A program made the translations under genes and the position numbers. DNA of 64,000 nt, taken from NCBI GenBank assembly GCA_027627705.1, contig CP091242.1, positions 2,564,290 to 2,628,289 on the forward strand, read 5' to 3'. The DNA comes from Hyphomonadaceae bacterium BL14. Its GTDB lineage: Bacteria > Pseudomonadota > Alphaproteobacteria > Caulobacterales > Maricaulaceae. Shown here one piece after another: positions 16,821 through 29,586 of this stretch. The notes below the pieces were generated by a model. That model searched no databases and was not told the DNA's origin. It saw nothing but the letters and a program-made list of their open reading frames with translations. Within the stretch, counting starts at the first letter, position 1. The number at the start of each line of letters is the position of its first letter.

Positions 16821-17318
16821 ATGAGCAATCGCGCCGCAGCGGCGCCCGTCGCCATCGTCATGGGATCGCGTTCGGACTGGCCGGCCATGAAGGCCGCCGC
16901 CGCCATGCTGGACGCCCTTGAGGTGGCCTATGACGCGCGCGTGGTCTCCGCCCACCGCACGCCGGACCGGCTTGTGGACTTCGCCAGGGGCGCAGCAGCG
17001 GCGGGTGTGAAGGTGATCATTGCCGGCGCGGGCGGCGCGGCGCATCTGCCGGGTATGGTCGCGTCCATGACCTCCCTGCCGGTGCTGGGCGTGCCGGTAC
17101 AATCCAAAGCCCTGTCCGGCCTCGATTCGCTTCTGTCCATTGTGCAAATGCCCGGCGGCGTGCCCGTGGGCACACTCGCGATCGGCGAGGCGGGCGCCAA
17201 GAATGCCGGCCTTCTGGCCGCCTCTATCCTGGCCTTGTCCGATCCCGCCCTGATGGCCCGGCTGGAGGCCTGGCGTGCGGCCCAGACCGCTTCGGTACCC
17301 GACAGCGTCGAGGACTGA
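16821..17318 (+). CDS. purE: N5-carboxyaminoimidazole ribonucleotide mutase
   Basis: 165 residues, class I PurE. It isomerises N5-CAIR to CAIR in purine synthesis. Visible motifs are [10 protein letters not shown] (phosphate loop with Ser and Asp), [11 protein letters not shown] with the catalytic His, [14 protein letters not shown] and [15 protein letters not shown]. The ATG at 16821 fits the family N-terminus. An upstream in-frame GTG at 16779 would add 14 unlikely residues. It is directly followed by purK, its partner in the two-step carboxylation. Confidence 0.95.
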   Translation: MSNRAAAAPVAIVMGSRSDWPAMKAAAAMLDALEVAYDARVVSAHRTPDRLVDFARGAAAAGVKVIIAGAGGAAHLPGMVASMTSLPVLGVPVQSKALSGLDSLLSIVQMPGGVPVGTLAIGEAGAKNAGLLAASILALSDPALMARLEAWRAAQTASVPDSVED

Positions 17319-17319
17319 A

Positions 17320-18399
17320 GTGAGCGCGCTGAAGCCGGCAGACCGCATCGGCATTCTCGGCGGCGGCCAGCTGGGGCGCATGCTGGCGCTGGCGGCGGCG
17401 CGGCTGGGTCTCGACGTGGTGATCTATGATCCCGAGCCCGATTGCCCGGCCTCCCGGGTGGCGGCGGAGCATGTGCGCGCGCCCTATGAGGATCTGGAAG
17501 CGGTCGCCCGCTTCGCCCGCTCCGTGGCGGCGGTGACCTTCGAGTTTGAAAACGTGCCGGTTGAAAGCGCGCGCGAGGCGGCCCGCCATGCGCCGCTGAG
17601 GCCCGGCGCGCAGGCACTGCAAACCGCGCAGGACCGGTTGACGGAGAAGACCTTCCTCAACACCCATGGCGCGCAGACGGTGGATTTCCGCGCCATCGAC
17701 AGCGCTGGAGACGCGCGCGCCGCGCTGGCGGAGCTCGGCGCCCCCGCCATCCTGAAGACAAGGCGCTTCGGCTATGACGGCAAGGGCCAGGCCGTGGTGC
17801 GCAGCGCGGATGAGGCTGCCGCCGCGTTTGAACGCTTTGAGTCCCGCCCGGCCATCCTGGAGGCGTTTGCGCCCTTCCGCCGGGAGCTGTCGGTCGTGGC
17901 CGCCCGGGCCCTGGATGGCGAGGTGCGTGCCTTTGCGCTGTCGCAGAACCACCACGCGGGGGGCATTCTGCGCGAGAGCCTGGCACCGGCCGATGTCAGC
18001 CCGGCGGCTGAGGCGCGCGCCGGCACCATCGCGCGCTCCATTCTTGAGGCGCTCGACTATGTCGGCGTGATCGCGGTGGAGCTGTTCGAGCTGGAGGACG
18101 GGTCGCTGCGGGTCAACGAGATCGCCCCGCGCGTCCACAATACCGGCCACTGGACCATGGATGCCTGCCAGACCTGCCAGTTTGAACAGCATATACGCGC
18201 CGTCGCAGGCTGGAGGCTGGGCGACGCATCCGCGCACGCGCGCGCGCGGATGGTCAATCTGATCGGGTCTGACGCCGATGACTGGCCGCGCTGGCTCGCC
18301 GTGCCGGGCGCGCATCTGCATCTCTACGGCAAGCGAGAGGCCCGTCCCGGCCGCAAGATGGGACATGTCACCGTGACCGGTCCGCTGGATCAGGACTGA
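17320..18399 (+). CDS. purK: N5-carboxyaminoimidazole ribonucleotide synthase
   Basis: 359 residues, ATP-grasp. It makes N5-CAIR from AIR, bicarbonate and ATP, feeding PurE. The N-terminus RIGILGGGQLGRMLALAAARLG is the PurK signature. ILKTRRFGYDGKGQ (ATP-grasp loop) and RVNEIAPRVHNTGHWT (metal and substrate site) follow. The start is GTG 17320, one base after the purE stop, with GAGG six bases upstream inside the purE end. The 3' end overlaps the convergent symporter gene by ten bases. Confidence 0.95.
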   Translation: MSALKPADRIGILGGGQLGRMLALAAARLGLDVVIYDPEPDCPASRVAAEHVRAPYEDLEAVARFARSVAAVTFEFENVPVESAREAARHAPLRPGAQALQTAQDRLTEKTFLNTHGAQTVDFRAIDSAGDARAALAELGAPAILKTRRFGYDGKGQAVVRSADEAAAAFERFESRPAILEAFAPFRRELSVVAARALDGEVRAFALSQNHHAGGILRESLAPADVSPAAEARAGTIARSILEALDYVGVIAVELFELEDGSLRVNEIAPRVHNTGHWTMDACQTCQFEQHIRAVAGWRLGDASAHARARMVNLIGSDADDWPRWLAVPGAHLHLYGKREARPGRKMGHVTVTGPLDQD

Positions 18400-19751
18400 C
18401 GGGCTTCAGCCGCGTCCAGTTCCTTGCCATTACGGGTCAAAATGCGCGTGGCGGCCAGATCGCCGGTGACGTTGACCGCCGTGCGCGCCATGTCGAGGAA
18501 GCGGTCCACGCCCAGGACGAAGACCAGCCCCTGGGGCGGGATGCCGAAGCTGACGATCAGTCCGGACAGGATGGCAATGGACACGCCCGGCGCGCCGGGC
18601 GCGCCGATGGAGGCGGCCACCAGCGTGGCCACCATGAAGGCGACCTGGAACGGGTCCAGGCTCACCCCGGCGATCTGGGCCACGAAGATGACCGCACACG
18701 CCTGATAGAGGGCGGTGCCCGCCATGTTCACCGTGGCCGCCAGCGGGATCACGAAGCTCGCCGTGGACGAAGGCGCATGCAGCTTTTCCACCGCTGTGCG
18801 GATGGACAGCGGGATCACGGCGGCTGACGACGAGGTGGAGAAGGCGAGGAGTTGCGCCTCGCCCACGGCGCGCTGGAAGGCCAGAGGGCTCATCCGTCCG
18901 AATGCGGCAACGCAGGCGTAATACAGCAATAACAGCCCGGTCAGACCGGCCAGAACTGTCGCGACATAGGCCCCCAGCGCCACCAGCGATTCTGCGCCCA
19001 GACGGGCCAGCAGCTGCGCGGTCAGGCCGAATACGGCGTAGGGCGTGATGTACATCGCCCACTTGACCACGGTCATGGCCACTTCCAGCAGGCCTTCGAG
19101 CACCCGCAGCAACGGATCGAGCCGGGTCTTGTTGGGCGAGGTGACATAGGCGGCGCCCAGGAAGATGGAGAAAATCACCACCGCCAGCATCTCGCTCTCC
19201 ACCATGGAGGCCAGCGGGTTGTCCGGCACAAGTGCCGCAATCATGCCCGGTGCCTCCATCGCCATCTGCGCGAACGGATCGGCGCTGGCGGCGGCCTCTG
19301 CCGGATCCGGGCGCAGGCGCGGGACCGGGACGGCATCCACGGCGACCAGCGCGCCGGGTTTGAAGGTGAGGGTCAGGACCGGGCCCAGCGCCGCCGCCGC
19401 CGTGGTGGTGGCCCCGACGAAGACCGCCAGCCTGCCGCCCACGGCACGCAGGCGGGCCGGGTCGGCCGCGCCGGCGGCGAGGCCCAGAATGATGGAGCTC
19501 GCCACCAGGGGCATCAGCACCATCTTGATCATCGCCAGGAAGATATGGCCGGGCAGGGCCATCCATTCTCCCAGCGTCGCGGCGACGCTGCGGCTGACCA
19601 GTCCCGCTTCCGGTCCCAGCATCAGCCCGGTCCCCACGCCCAGCACCAGCCCGATCAGAACCTGCGCCCACAGGCGCGACCGCACCCAGCCTTCCAGCTG
19701 GCGCGTGAGCATGTTGTAGCGGATGCGCCGGGGCGGGCGTGGTGTGATCAT
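18390..19751 (-). CDS. Dicarboxylate/amino-acid:cation symporter (DAACS family)
   Basis: About 453 residues with around eight helices and two re-entrant loops. The serine-rich hairpin AFSTSSSAAVIPLS and the second gate region VIPLAATVNMAGTALYQ are hallmarks of the GltP/DctA family. It would import glutamate, aspartate or C4-dicarboxylates with H+ or Na+. The start is uncertain: AAAGG is six bases before ATG 19751 (chosen), while ATG 19757 directly abuts it. Frames extending upstream to 19850 are not family-like. The substrate cannot be assigned. Confidence 0.87.
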   Translation of the reverse strand: MITPRPPRRIRYNMLTRQLEGWVRSRLWAQVLIGLVLGVGTGLMLGPEAGLVSRSVAATLGEWMALPGHIFLAMIKMVLMPLVASSIILGLAAGAADPARLRAVGGRLAVFVGATTTAAAALGPVLTLTFKPGALVAVDAVPVPRLRPDPAEAAASADPFAQMAMEAPGMIAALVPDNPLASMVESEMLAVVIFSIFLGAAYVTSPNKTRLDPLLRVLEGLLEVAMTVVKWAMYITPYAVFGLTAQLLARLGAESLVALGAYVATVLAGLTGLLLLYYACVAAFGRMSPLAFQRAVGEAQLLAFSTSSSAAVIPLSIRTAVEKLHAPSSTASFVIPLAATVNMAGTALYQACAVIFVAQIAGVSLDPFQVAFMVATLVAASIGAPGAPGVSIAILSGLIVSFGIPPQGLVFVLGVDRFLDMARTAVNVTGDLAATRILTRNGKELDAAEARQS

Positions 19752-19892
19752 CGTCATCCTTTCTGCGGCCTGCGATCCGGTACGCATCCGGGTCAGTGTC
19801 ATAACATGATGCGCGCTGTGGATCGAAAGCCGGGCCGGGTGCCCAGACATCAGCCGACGGTATAACGCACGCTGCGGTCAAAAGGGCTCAGC

Positions 19893-19907
19893 TGCAATTC
19901 ATTCTCA
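19893..19907. promoter_or_regulatory. Fur-box-like 7-1-7 motif, distal
   Basis: TGCAATT-C-ATTCTCA compares with the Fur 7-1-7 consensus TGATAAT-n-ATTATCA at about ten of fourteen positions. It lies 77 bases before the TonB-dependent receptor start. Its CATTCTCA arm is the exact reverse complement of TGAGAATG in the second site at 19942. Confidence 0.35.
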
Positions 19908-19941
19908 TGCGCTCTGGACCGGGCCGTGCGCTTCCTATAGC

Positions 19942-19956
19942 TGAGAATGCCTCTCA
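19942..19956. promoter_or_regulatory. Fur-box-like 7-1-7 motif, proximal
   Basis: TGAGAAT-G-CCTCTCA keeps the outer TGA/TCA and AAT of a Fur box. It ends 27 bases before the receptor ATG, a position suited to repression. Iron control would match the FecA-like protein encoded downstream. Confirmation needs a genome-wide motif comparison. Confidence 0.35.
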
Positions 19957-19983
19957 AGAACGCATCCGGGAAGTCTCATCGCC

Positions 19984-22221
19984 ATGAAAACCACGCTTCT
20001 GTCGAGCGCCGCTGTCGCGCTCCTCGCCGCCCCTGCCATGGCGGATGCCGCGGCCAACACGGACGCAGCCGTCAGCACCGATACCATCGTCATTGTCGGC
20101 CTCAAGGGCGATGTGCGCGAGGTTGCCGGCTCGGCAGCGGTCATCACCACGCAAGAGCTTCAGATCCAGGACTACAGCGATCTCAACCGCGTGCTGCGCG
20201 CCATACCCGGCATCAATATCCAGGAAGAGGACGGCTACGGCCTGCGCCCGAATATCGGCTTGCGCGGGGCGGGCCTCGACCGTTCGGCCAATGTGCTGAT
20301 CATGGAAGACGGCATCCTGGCGGCACCGGCACCCTATGCCGCACCCGCTGCCTACTACACGCCCTTCATGGGCCGCATGGCCGGGGTCGAGGTGATCAAG
20401 GGCGCAGCGGGCGTGCGCTACGGCCCACGAACCCAGGGCGGCTCGATCAATCTGTTCTCCACGCCCATCCCGGACAGTTTTGCCGGACGCGTTGCGGTGA
20501 CGGTGGGTGAGGAAAGCGCGCGGCGCATCCACGCCTGGACCGGTGGCATGACGCAAGCCGCGCCGGGTGTGCGCCTGGGCGGGCTGCTGGAAGTGTTCAC
20601 CGACACGGCGGATGGCTTCAAGACCATTGATTTTTCGAACCAGGGCACGGGCTTCGATCTCGCCGACTATGGCGGACGGCTGCGTCTGGAGATCGACGCA
20701 TCCGGCGTCACCCACAGTTTCGAGGCGCGTTACCAGACCTCGGACGAGACCTCTGACGAAACCTATATGGGCCTGACGGACGCGGACTTCACCGCCAATC
20801 CGTACCGTCGCTATGCGGCCAGCGCCAACGACCAGATCATTGTGGACCAGTCGCGCTCTACGCTGACCTGGAACGCCGATTTCGACAGCGGACTGCGCAT
20901 GACCGCGCTGGCCTACCGCACCGAGGTGGATCGCAACTGGTTCAAGGTCGAAGGCGTCAATGCCGGGGCCGGGCGGCGCTCGCTGGGCGCGGTGCTGTCC
21001 AACCCGGTTGGCTTCGCCGCCGAGTATGCGGTCCTCACCGGCGCGCCCGGCTTTGTTTCCAACGACAATGCGATCATTTCGCGCAATAATCGCCGCAGCT
21101 ATTACGCCGAAGGCCTGCAGGGCGAGATTGCCGGGGATGCGGCCTGGCTGGGCGCCCAGCATCGCTGGCGGATCGGCGTGCGCGCCCACCGGGATCAGGA
21201 AGACCGCTTCCAGGAGGAGATTTTCTTCCGCATCGACAATTCCGCTCTGGTGCAGACCGGCCAGCAGACGCCGGGTCAGCAGGCCAACCGGATCAGCACG
21301 GCCGAAGCGCTGGCGGTGTTCGTGCAGAACGACATCACCCTCAATGACCGCCTGACCCTGACCCCCGGTGTCCGCTTCGAGCGTATCGAGGGCGAGCGCC
21401 TCGACTATGCCGGAACTGATCCCACCCGCAGCGGCGCACCCAATGTGCGCACCAGCACGGACGACGTGTTCATCCCCGGCATGGGCGTGCGCTATGACCT
21501 CAGCGATGCAGTGACACTGTTTGGCGGTGTGCACCGCGGCTTCTCCCCGGCCGCGCCCGGCTCCTCCAGCGAGGCGGAGACGGCGGTCAACTGGGAGGCC
21601 GGCGCGCGCTGGACCAGCGCAGCCGGTTATGCCGAGGCGGTCGGCTTCTACAATGATTACGAGAACCTCCTGGGCACCTGCACGGCGTCCACGGGCGGGG
21701 GCTGCACCATTGGCGACCAGTTTGACGGCGGCGAAGTGCGCGTGCGCGGGCTGGAGTTGTCAGCGGGCTCCGATCTGGCGGCGTTCGCCAATCTTGATGG
21801 CGTCGCCATCCCGGTGCGGGCAGCCTATACGTTGACCGATGCCGAGTTCGAGACGGCGTTCCGGTCCGCCTTCGGCCCCTGGGGCAATGTTCAGGCGGGC
21901 GATGAACTGCCCTACCTGGCCCAGCACCAGTGGTTCGCCTCCATTGGACTTGAGCGCGGCCGCCTGGGTGGCGAGCTGGCGCTGACCTGGGTCGGCGAGC
22001 GCCGCACTGTGGCCGGTCAGGGTGCCAACCCCGCAGGGACGGGCCTGGAATCCTTCTCCGTGGCCGATCTGGCGGTGTGGTATGATCTGACCGACGCCCT
22101 GCGGGCGCGGGTCCAGGTGCGCAATCTCACCGATGAGGTCTACGCCGCGTCGCGCAGCCCCGCAGGCCTGCGCCCGGGCGCGCCACGTGCGGTGCTGTTC
22201 GGGCTGGCGGCGGATTTCTAG
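19984..22221 (+). CDS. TonB-dependent receptor, FecA-like
   Basis: 745 residues: a signal peptide (about 1-21), then a plug domain with a TonB-box-like segment (DTIVIVG near 36), GLRPNIGLRGAGLDRSANV and IKGAAGVRYGPRTQGGSI, then a long beta-barrel ending in a terminal Phe (FGLAADF). The plug sequence is closest in style to ferric dicitrate receptors (FecA), but no N-terminal signalling domain precedes it, so there is no FecIR-type signalling. It should import a ferric chelate across the outer membrane using TonB. Paired Fur-like sites upstream agree with this. The true ligand is not known. Confidence 0.85.
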   Translation: MKTTLLSSAAVALLAAPAMADAAANTDAAVSTDTIVIVGLKGDVREVAGSAAVITTQELQIQDYSDLNRVLRAIPGINIQEEDGYGLRPNIGLRGAGLDRSANVLIMEDGILAAPAPYAAPAAYYTPFMGRMAGVEVIKGAAGVRYGPRTQGGSINLFSTPIPDSFAGRVAVTVGEESARRIHAWTGGMTQAAPGVRLGGLLEVFTDTADGFKTIDFSNQGTGFDLADYGGRLRLEIDASGVTHSFEARYQTSDETSDETYMGLTDADFTANPYRRYAASANDQIIVDQSRSTLTWNADFDSGLRMTALAYRTEVDRNWFKVEGVNAGAGRRSLGAVLSNPVGFAAEYAVLTGAPGFVSNDNAIISRNNRRSYYAEGLQGEIAGDAAWLGAQHRWRIGVRAHRDQEDRFQEEIFFRIDNSALVQTGQQTPGQQANRISTAEALAVFVQNDITLNDRLTLTPGVRFERIEGERLDYAGTDPTRSGAPNVRTSTDDVFIPGMGVRYDLSDAVTLFGGVHRGFSPAAPGSSSEAETAVNWEAGARWTSAAGYAEAVGFYNDYENLLGTCTASTGGGCTIGDQFDGGEVRVRGLELSAGSDLAAFANLDGVAIPVRAAYTLTDAEFETAFRSAFGPWGNVQAGDELPYLAQHQWFASIGLERGRLGGELALTWVGERRTVAGQGANPAGTGLESFSVADLAVWYDLTDALRARVQVRNLTDEVYAASRSPAGLRPGAPRAVLFGLAADF

Positions 22222-22246
22222 GGCCGGTCCTGAAACCTGAGACGAG

Positions 22247-22277
22247 AAAGGCCGCGTCCTGCATGGACGCGGCCTTT
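22247..22277. terminator. Bidirectional intrinsic terminator
   Basis: A perfect 13-bp stem AAAGGCCGCGTCC/GGACGCGGCCTTT with a TGCAT loop lies between the convergent receptor gene and atpC. A-runs on one side and T-runs on the other give a U-tract in both directions, so it can end both transcripts. Confidence 0.88.
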
Positions 22278-22306
22278 TCATGTCTTGGGTCGGCGACGTG
22301 CCGACG

Positions 22307-22708
22307 TCAGTGCGTCAGCACGTGGAACAGCGCTTCCAGCTTGTCCACCTGCGCCTGGGCGGCGTCACGCTCCATGTCATCGCGCGCCATGGCAAGCGTT
22401 TCGCGCGCCTGCTGCAGCTCCACGGCGACGGCATCCGCGGTGACGGTATCCAGCGCGATGGCTTCCTCCGCGAGGATGGTCAGGCCGTCGGGCGTCACCT
22501 CGGCGAACCCGCCATGGATGAAGGTGCGGGTGACCGCGCCCCCATCATGGATCGCGATGGCACCCGAACGGATCGTCGACATGAAGGGCGCATGGCCCGC
22601 CAGTACGCCGAAATCGCCCAGCTCGCCGGGTACGACCACCATGTCCACCGCGCCCGCAAAGACGCGCTTTTCGGGCGAAACGAGGTCGAATTGAAGCTTG
22701 TCAGCCAT
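22307..22708 (-). CDS. atpC: ATP synthase F1 epsilon subunit
   Basis: 133 residues, slightly short like other alphaproteobacterial epsilons. The N-terminal beta-sandwich is clear: LQFDLVSPEKRVFAGAVDMVVVPG, GDFGVLAGHAPFMS and a FIHGGFAEVTPDGLTILAE strand. The C-terminal part is a helical hairpin that can inhibit ATP hydrolysis. It is the last gene of atpHAGDC, 36 bases after atpD, and ends just before the shared terminator. Confidence 0.95.
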   Translation of the reverse strand: MADKLQFDLVSPEKRVFAGAVDMVVVPGELGDFGVLAGHAPFMSTIRSGAIAIHDGGAVTRTFIHGGFAEVTPDGLTILAEEAIALDTVTADAVAVELQQARETLAMARDDMERDAAQAQVDKLEALFHVLTH

Positions 22709-22744
22709 GGCCTGGTCTTTCTTGTCCCTGGACCGGAAGCGGGC

Positions 22745-24247
<1,503 letters not shown>

Positions 24248-25132
24248 CTAGACCGCCTCGGCGCCGGAGATGATCTCGATCAGCTCCTTGGTGATCTTGG
24301 CCTGGCGGGTGCGGTTGAATTCCAGTTTCAGCTTGTCGATCAGCTCGCCGGCATTGCGCGTGGCTGAATCCATGGCCGCCATCTTCGCGCCCATCTCGCC
24401 GGCCGCATTCTCCAGCAGCGCCGAGAGAATGACCGTCTTGATATAGCGCGGCAAAAGGGCGGCGAGGATCTGCTCCTCGTCCGGCTCGTACTCGTAGATC
24501 GCGCCCTTCAGGTCAGGCCGCGGCACGCTCTCGTCGATGGCGTCGCGTGCCGGGATCAGCACCTGGGCGCGCGGCTTCTGGGTCATGACCGAGATGAATT
24601 GTGAGCTGATGACCTCGCACACGTCGAAGCCGCCCTCGTCAAACAGCGACACGACCCGGTCGCCGATCTGGCCGGCCACCGCGCCGTCCAGCGCTTTCAC
24701 GGTTTTCAGCTCGATCACGCCGATGATCTTGTCGGCGTGCAGGCGCTTCAGGGCGTCTGCGCCCTTCTTGCCGACGCACAGGATTTTCACCGTCTTGCCG
24801 GCGGAGGTCAGGGCCGCAATCCGTTCGCGCGCCAGGCGGGCGATATTGGTGTTGAACCCGCCGCACAGGCCGCGGTCAGCCGCCGCGACCAGCAGCAGGC
24901 GCACCTCGTCCTTGCCGGTTCCCACCAGCAGGCGCGGGGCCCCGGGGCCGTCGGCGGCCGTCGCGAGATTGGCCATTACGGCCGCCATGCGCTCGGCATA
25001 GGGACGCGCGGCTTCAGCCGCGTCCTGCGCCTTGCGCAGCTTGGCGGCGGCGACCATCTGCATCGCTTTTGTGATCTTCTTGGTCGAATTGACCGAGCTG
25101 ATCCTGTTTTTCAGTTCCTTGAGGCTGGCCAT
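24248..25132 (-). CDS. atpG: ATP synthase F1 gamma subunit
   Basis: 294 residues, the central stalk of F1. The N-terminal helix [24 protein letters not shown] and the C-terminal helix with [21 protein letters not shown] and [23 protein letters not shown] are the classic coiled-coil pair. The GLCGGFNTN segment is conserved. It couples c-ring rotation to catalysis in the beta subunits. Fourth in order from the minus-strand 5' end is atpD and this gene is third. Confidence 0.97.
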   Translation of the reverse strand: MASLKELKNRISSVNSTKKITKAMQMVAAAKLRKAQDAAEAARPYAERMAAVMANLATAADGPGAPRLLVGTGKDEVRLLLVAAADRGLCGGFNTNIARLARERIAALTSAGKTVKILCVGKKGADALKRLHADKIIGVIELKTVKALDGAVAGQIGDRVVSLFDEGGFDVCEVISSQFISVMTQKPRAQVLIPARDAIDESVPRPDLKGAIYEYEPDEEQILAALLPRYIKTVILSALLENAAGEMGAKMAAMDSATRNAGELIDKLKLEFNRTRQAKITKELIEIISGAEAV

Positions 25133-25192
25133 GATTTCCGTGCCGCTCGTGTCAATTCAGTCGCCGGCGGCCTGAACCGCCGGCGCAGAGGA

Positions 25193-27290
<2,098 letters not shown>

Positions 27291-27491
27291 CGTTAGCGCC
27301 GCTTTCTTCTCATGATGCCCGTCTGCGGGTCGCGCCTGAAAGGCGGACGCAAACGTTTGAAGGACCGTAAGTTTTTAGACGGCGCGACTGGCCTGAGCCC
27401 AAGCGTCCGTTAGAACCCGGCGCCGAACTAGCACAGGGGGATGCAGGCGGCAACACCGCGCGCAGGGCCGGTGCAGGGAGAGAGGCGATCA

Positions 27492-27784
27492 TTAAGGCAG
27501 CGCGTCCTCGCTGCGCTGGCGGACGTGAAGCACGCGCAGGATTTCGATCCCCGCATCAACCGGGCGATACCAGACCACATGACGGCCCGCAGGGTAGCTG
27601 AATACGCCGGGCCGGACATCCTCACGGTGACGGCCAAGGCCAGGCATAGGACGAGACGATTGAAGGTGTCGTTGAGCCGGTCGAGATATCGCTCGCTCTG
27701 CTCCTCTCCCCATTCCTGCGACGTATACCGGCCTATCGCCAACACATCCTCGCCCGCTTGAGGGCTGAGGCGCCAGCTAGGCAT
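27492..27784 (-). pseudogene. parE: ParE-type toxin gene, frameshifted
   Basis: The first 44 or so codons from ATG 27784 read like a ParE toxin (LSPQAGEDVLAIGRYTSQ, QSERYLDRLNDTFNRL). The family-like reading then moves to another frame (MPGLGRHREDVRPGVFSYP, HVVWYRPVDAGIEILRVLHV, ending in TAA at 27492). Adding one base to the short G run (plus strand) near 27649-27650 would restore a continuous toxin of about 97 residues. The start overlaps parD by eight bases. It is either an inactivated toxin or a sequencing error in a homopolymer. Without correction the first frame runs on to a 118-residue chimera ending at 27428. Confidence 0.75.
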
Positions 27785-28031
27785 TACGCTCTTGGCGCAG
27801 GCGGGACTTGATGTCGTCCATGCTCCAGTCGAGCAGTTCCCCGCGTTCGGCTTGCTGCAGGCCGATGTCGATCTGGGCGCGCAAGGCCTCCAGGTCTTCG
27901 GCTTGCGTGCTCTCGGCGCGTATCTGCGTGCGCAGGGCCTCGCGGATCACTTCGCTGGCATTGTTGTAAAGCCCGCTCTCCACCTTGGCGCGGACCCAGG
28001 CTTCCAGACGGTCGGTGAGGGAGATGTGCAT
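27777..28031 (-). CDS. parD: ParD-type antitoxin (CopG-like)
   Basis: 84 residues. The N-terminal ribbon-helix-helix is MHISLTDRLEAWVRAKVESG followed by YNNASEVIREALR, typical of ParD/CopG DNA-binding antitoxins. The C-terminal half is acidic and helical and would wrap the toxin. GGAGG five bases before the ATG (28031) decides the start. A palindrome 44 bases upstream may be its operator. With its partner toxin gene frameshifted, the antitoxin may be a leftover that still protects against, or regulates, other copies. Confidence 0.85.
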   Translation of the reverse strand: MHISLTDRLEAWVRAKVESGLYNNASEVIREALRTQIRAESTQAEDLEALRAQIDIGLQQAERGELLDWSMDDIKSRLRQERNA

Positions 28032-28074
28032 GGCGGCCTCCGGCGCGATGTGACGCCGTGACCATACACGCTTT

Positions 28075-28087
28075 GACAATGTTTGTC
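28075..28087. promoter_or_regulatory. Palindrome upstream of parD
   Basis: GACAA-TGT-TTGTC is a perfect 5-bp inverted repeat with a 3-base centre, 44 bases before parD and between parD and the hslU stop. ParD proteins repress their own operons through such palindromes, so this is a reasonable operator candidate. Confidence 0.35.
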
Positions 28088-28115
28088 GCTATGGCGCCCG
28101 CCGGACGGCGCCGGG

Positions 28116-29420
28116 CTACAGGATGAATTTGGAGAGATCGGCGTTCTTCGCCAGCGAGTCCACGCGCGCCTTCACATAGGCCGCATCGATCACCAGCGCG
28201 TCGCCGGACCGGTCAGACGCGGTGAAGCTGATTTCCTCGACCACCTTCTCCAGAATCGTCTGCAGCCGCCGGGCACCGATATTCTCGATGCTGGCGTTCA
28301 CTTCCGCCGCGTAGTCGGCGACGGCGTCGATGGCGCTGTCATCAAACGACAGATCAAAGCCTTCGGTCTCCATCAGCGCGACATACTGGGTGACCAGGCT
28401 GGCTTCAGGTTCGGTGAGGATGCGCCGCAGATCGTCGCGGGTCAGTGCCTTGAGCTCCACCCGGATGGGCAGGCGGCCCTGCAGCTCGGGCAGGAGATCG
28501 CTGGGCTTGGTCACGTGAAACGCGCCCGAGGCGATGAACAGCACGTGGTCGGTTTTCACCGGCCCGTACTTGGTGGCCACGGTGGCCCCTTCGATCAGGG
28601 GCAGGAGATCGCGCTGCACGCCTTCGCGCGACACGTCCGCGCCGCGATTATCGGCCCGGCCCGCGACCTTGTCGATTTCGTCGAGGAAGACAATGCCCTC
28701 GTTTTCCGCCAGCCTGATCGCGTCGATCTGGATCTGGCTTTCATCCAGCAGCTTGTCGGCCTCTTCATTGATCAGGGGCGCATAGGCGTCCTTCACGCTG
28801 GTGCGCACGGTCTTGGACCGCCCGCCCATGCCTTTGCCCAGCATGTCTGACAGATTGATCATGCCCATGCCGCCGGGCATGCCGGGAATGTCGATATTGC
28901 TGAAGGGCGAGGAATCGTCGGCAATCTGGATCTCGATCTCGCGGTCGTCCAGATCGCCCGCAATGAGCTTCTTGCGGAAGGATTCGCGGGTGCCAGCCGA
29001 CGCATCGGCGCCGACGAGGGCATCCAGAACGCGGTTCTCCGCCGCCTCGTGGGCCTTGGCCTTCACCTCTTCACGCTTGGCGTCGCGCACGATGGAGATG
29101 GCGACCTCCACCAGATCGCGCGCGATGGAATCCACGTCCCGGCCCACATAGCCGACTTCGGTGAATTTGGTGGCCTCGATCTTCAGGAAAGGCGCGCCGG
29201 CGAGCTTCGCCAGGCGCCGGGAAATCTCGGTCTTGCCCACGCCGGTCGGGCCGATCATCAGGATGTTCTTCGGCGTGACCTCCTCGCGCAGCCCCTCGGC
29301 CAGGCGCTTGCGCCGCCAGCGATTGCGCAGCGCGATGGCCACCGCCTTCTTGGCCTCGGACTGGCCGACAATGTGACGATCGAGCTCGGAGACGATCTCG
29401 CGGGGAGAATAATCGGTCAT
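28116..29420 (-). CDS. hslU: ATP-dependent protease ATPase subunit HslU
   Basis: 434 residues, AAA+ unfoldase of the HslUV protease. N-terminus [27 protein letters not shown] is diagnostic. Walker A is [10 protein letters not shown], Walker B is IVFLDEID, and an intermediate (I) domain lies around residues 110-240. The C-terminal DLSKFIL tail, which inserts into HslV, is present. The ATG at 29420 fits the family start. hslV usually sits directly upstream, but here the upstream neighbour is a VOC protein on the other strand, so the peptidase must be encoded elsewhere. Confidence 0.95.
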   Translation of the reverse strand: MTDYSPREIVSELDRHIVGQSEAKKAVAIALRNRWRRKRLAEGLREEVTPKNILMIGPTGVGKTEISRRLAKLAGAPFLKIEATKFTEVGYVGRDVDSIARDLVEVAISIVRDAKREEVKAKAHEAAENRVLDALVGADASAGTRESFRKKLIAGDLDDREIEIQIADDSSPFSNIDIPGMPGGMGMINLSDMLGKGMGGRSKTVRTSVKDAYAPLINEEADKLLDESQIQIDAIRLAENEGIVFLDEIDKVAGRADNRGADVSREGVQRDLLPLIEGATVATKYGPVKTDHVLFIASGAFHVTKPSDLLPELQGRLPIRVELKALTRDDLRRILTEPEASLVTQYVALMETEGFDLSFDDSAIDAVADYAAEVNASIENIGARRLQTILEKVVEEISFTASDRSGDALVIDAAYVKARVDSLAKNADLSKFIL

Positions 29421-29586
29421 GGGGCAGGTCCGGTGTATGGGCGGTGTGTCACTATCCCATGTAGGCGAGCCGGGCCGCACGCACAAAGGCCCTTGCTGCA
29501 TCGTACACGCCGGACGCTTGACTTGAGACGGGCTCTGCCGACGTCTGGGCGCAGACCCTCTGACCCTGATCTGAAAGGACGGCACA

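Noticed and set aside
19954-21534. 526-codon minus-strand frame opposite the TonB-dependent receptor
   Set aside because: Antisense shadow. The receptor has a signal peptide, plug and barrel on the plus strand.
27350-27426. A sigma-70 promoter for the atp operon (TTGGGC, 17 bases, TCTAAA on the minus strand)
   Set aside because: The -35 matches consensus at only three positions. The spacing is good but the evidence is too thin to list as a feature.
27428-27784. 118-residue continuous protein starting at the ParE ATG
   Set aside because: Only the first part is toxin-like. After the frameshift it is Cys/Ser/Arg-rich with no family pattern, so the gene is better described as a broken parE.
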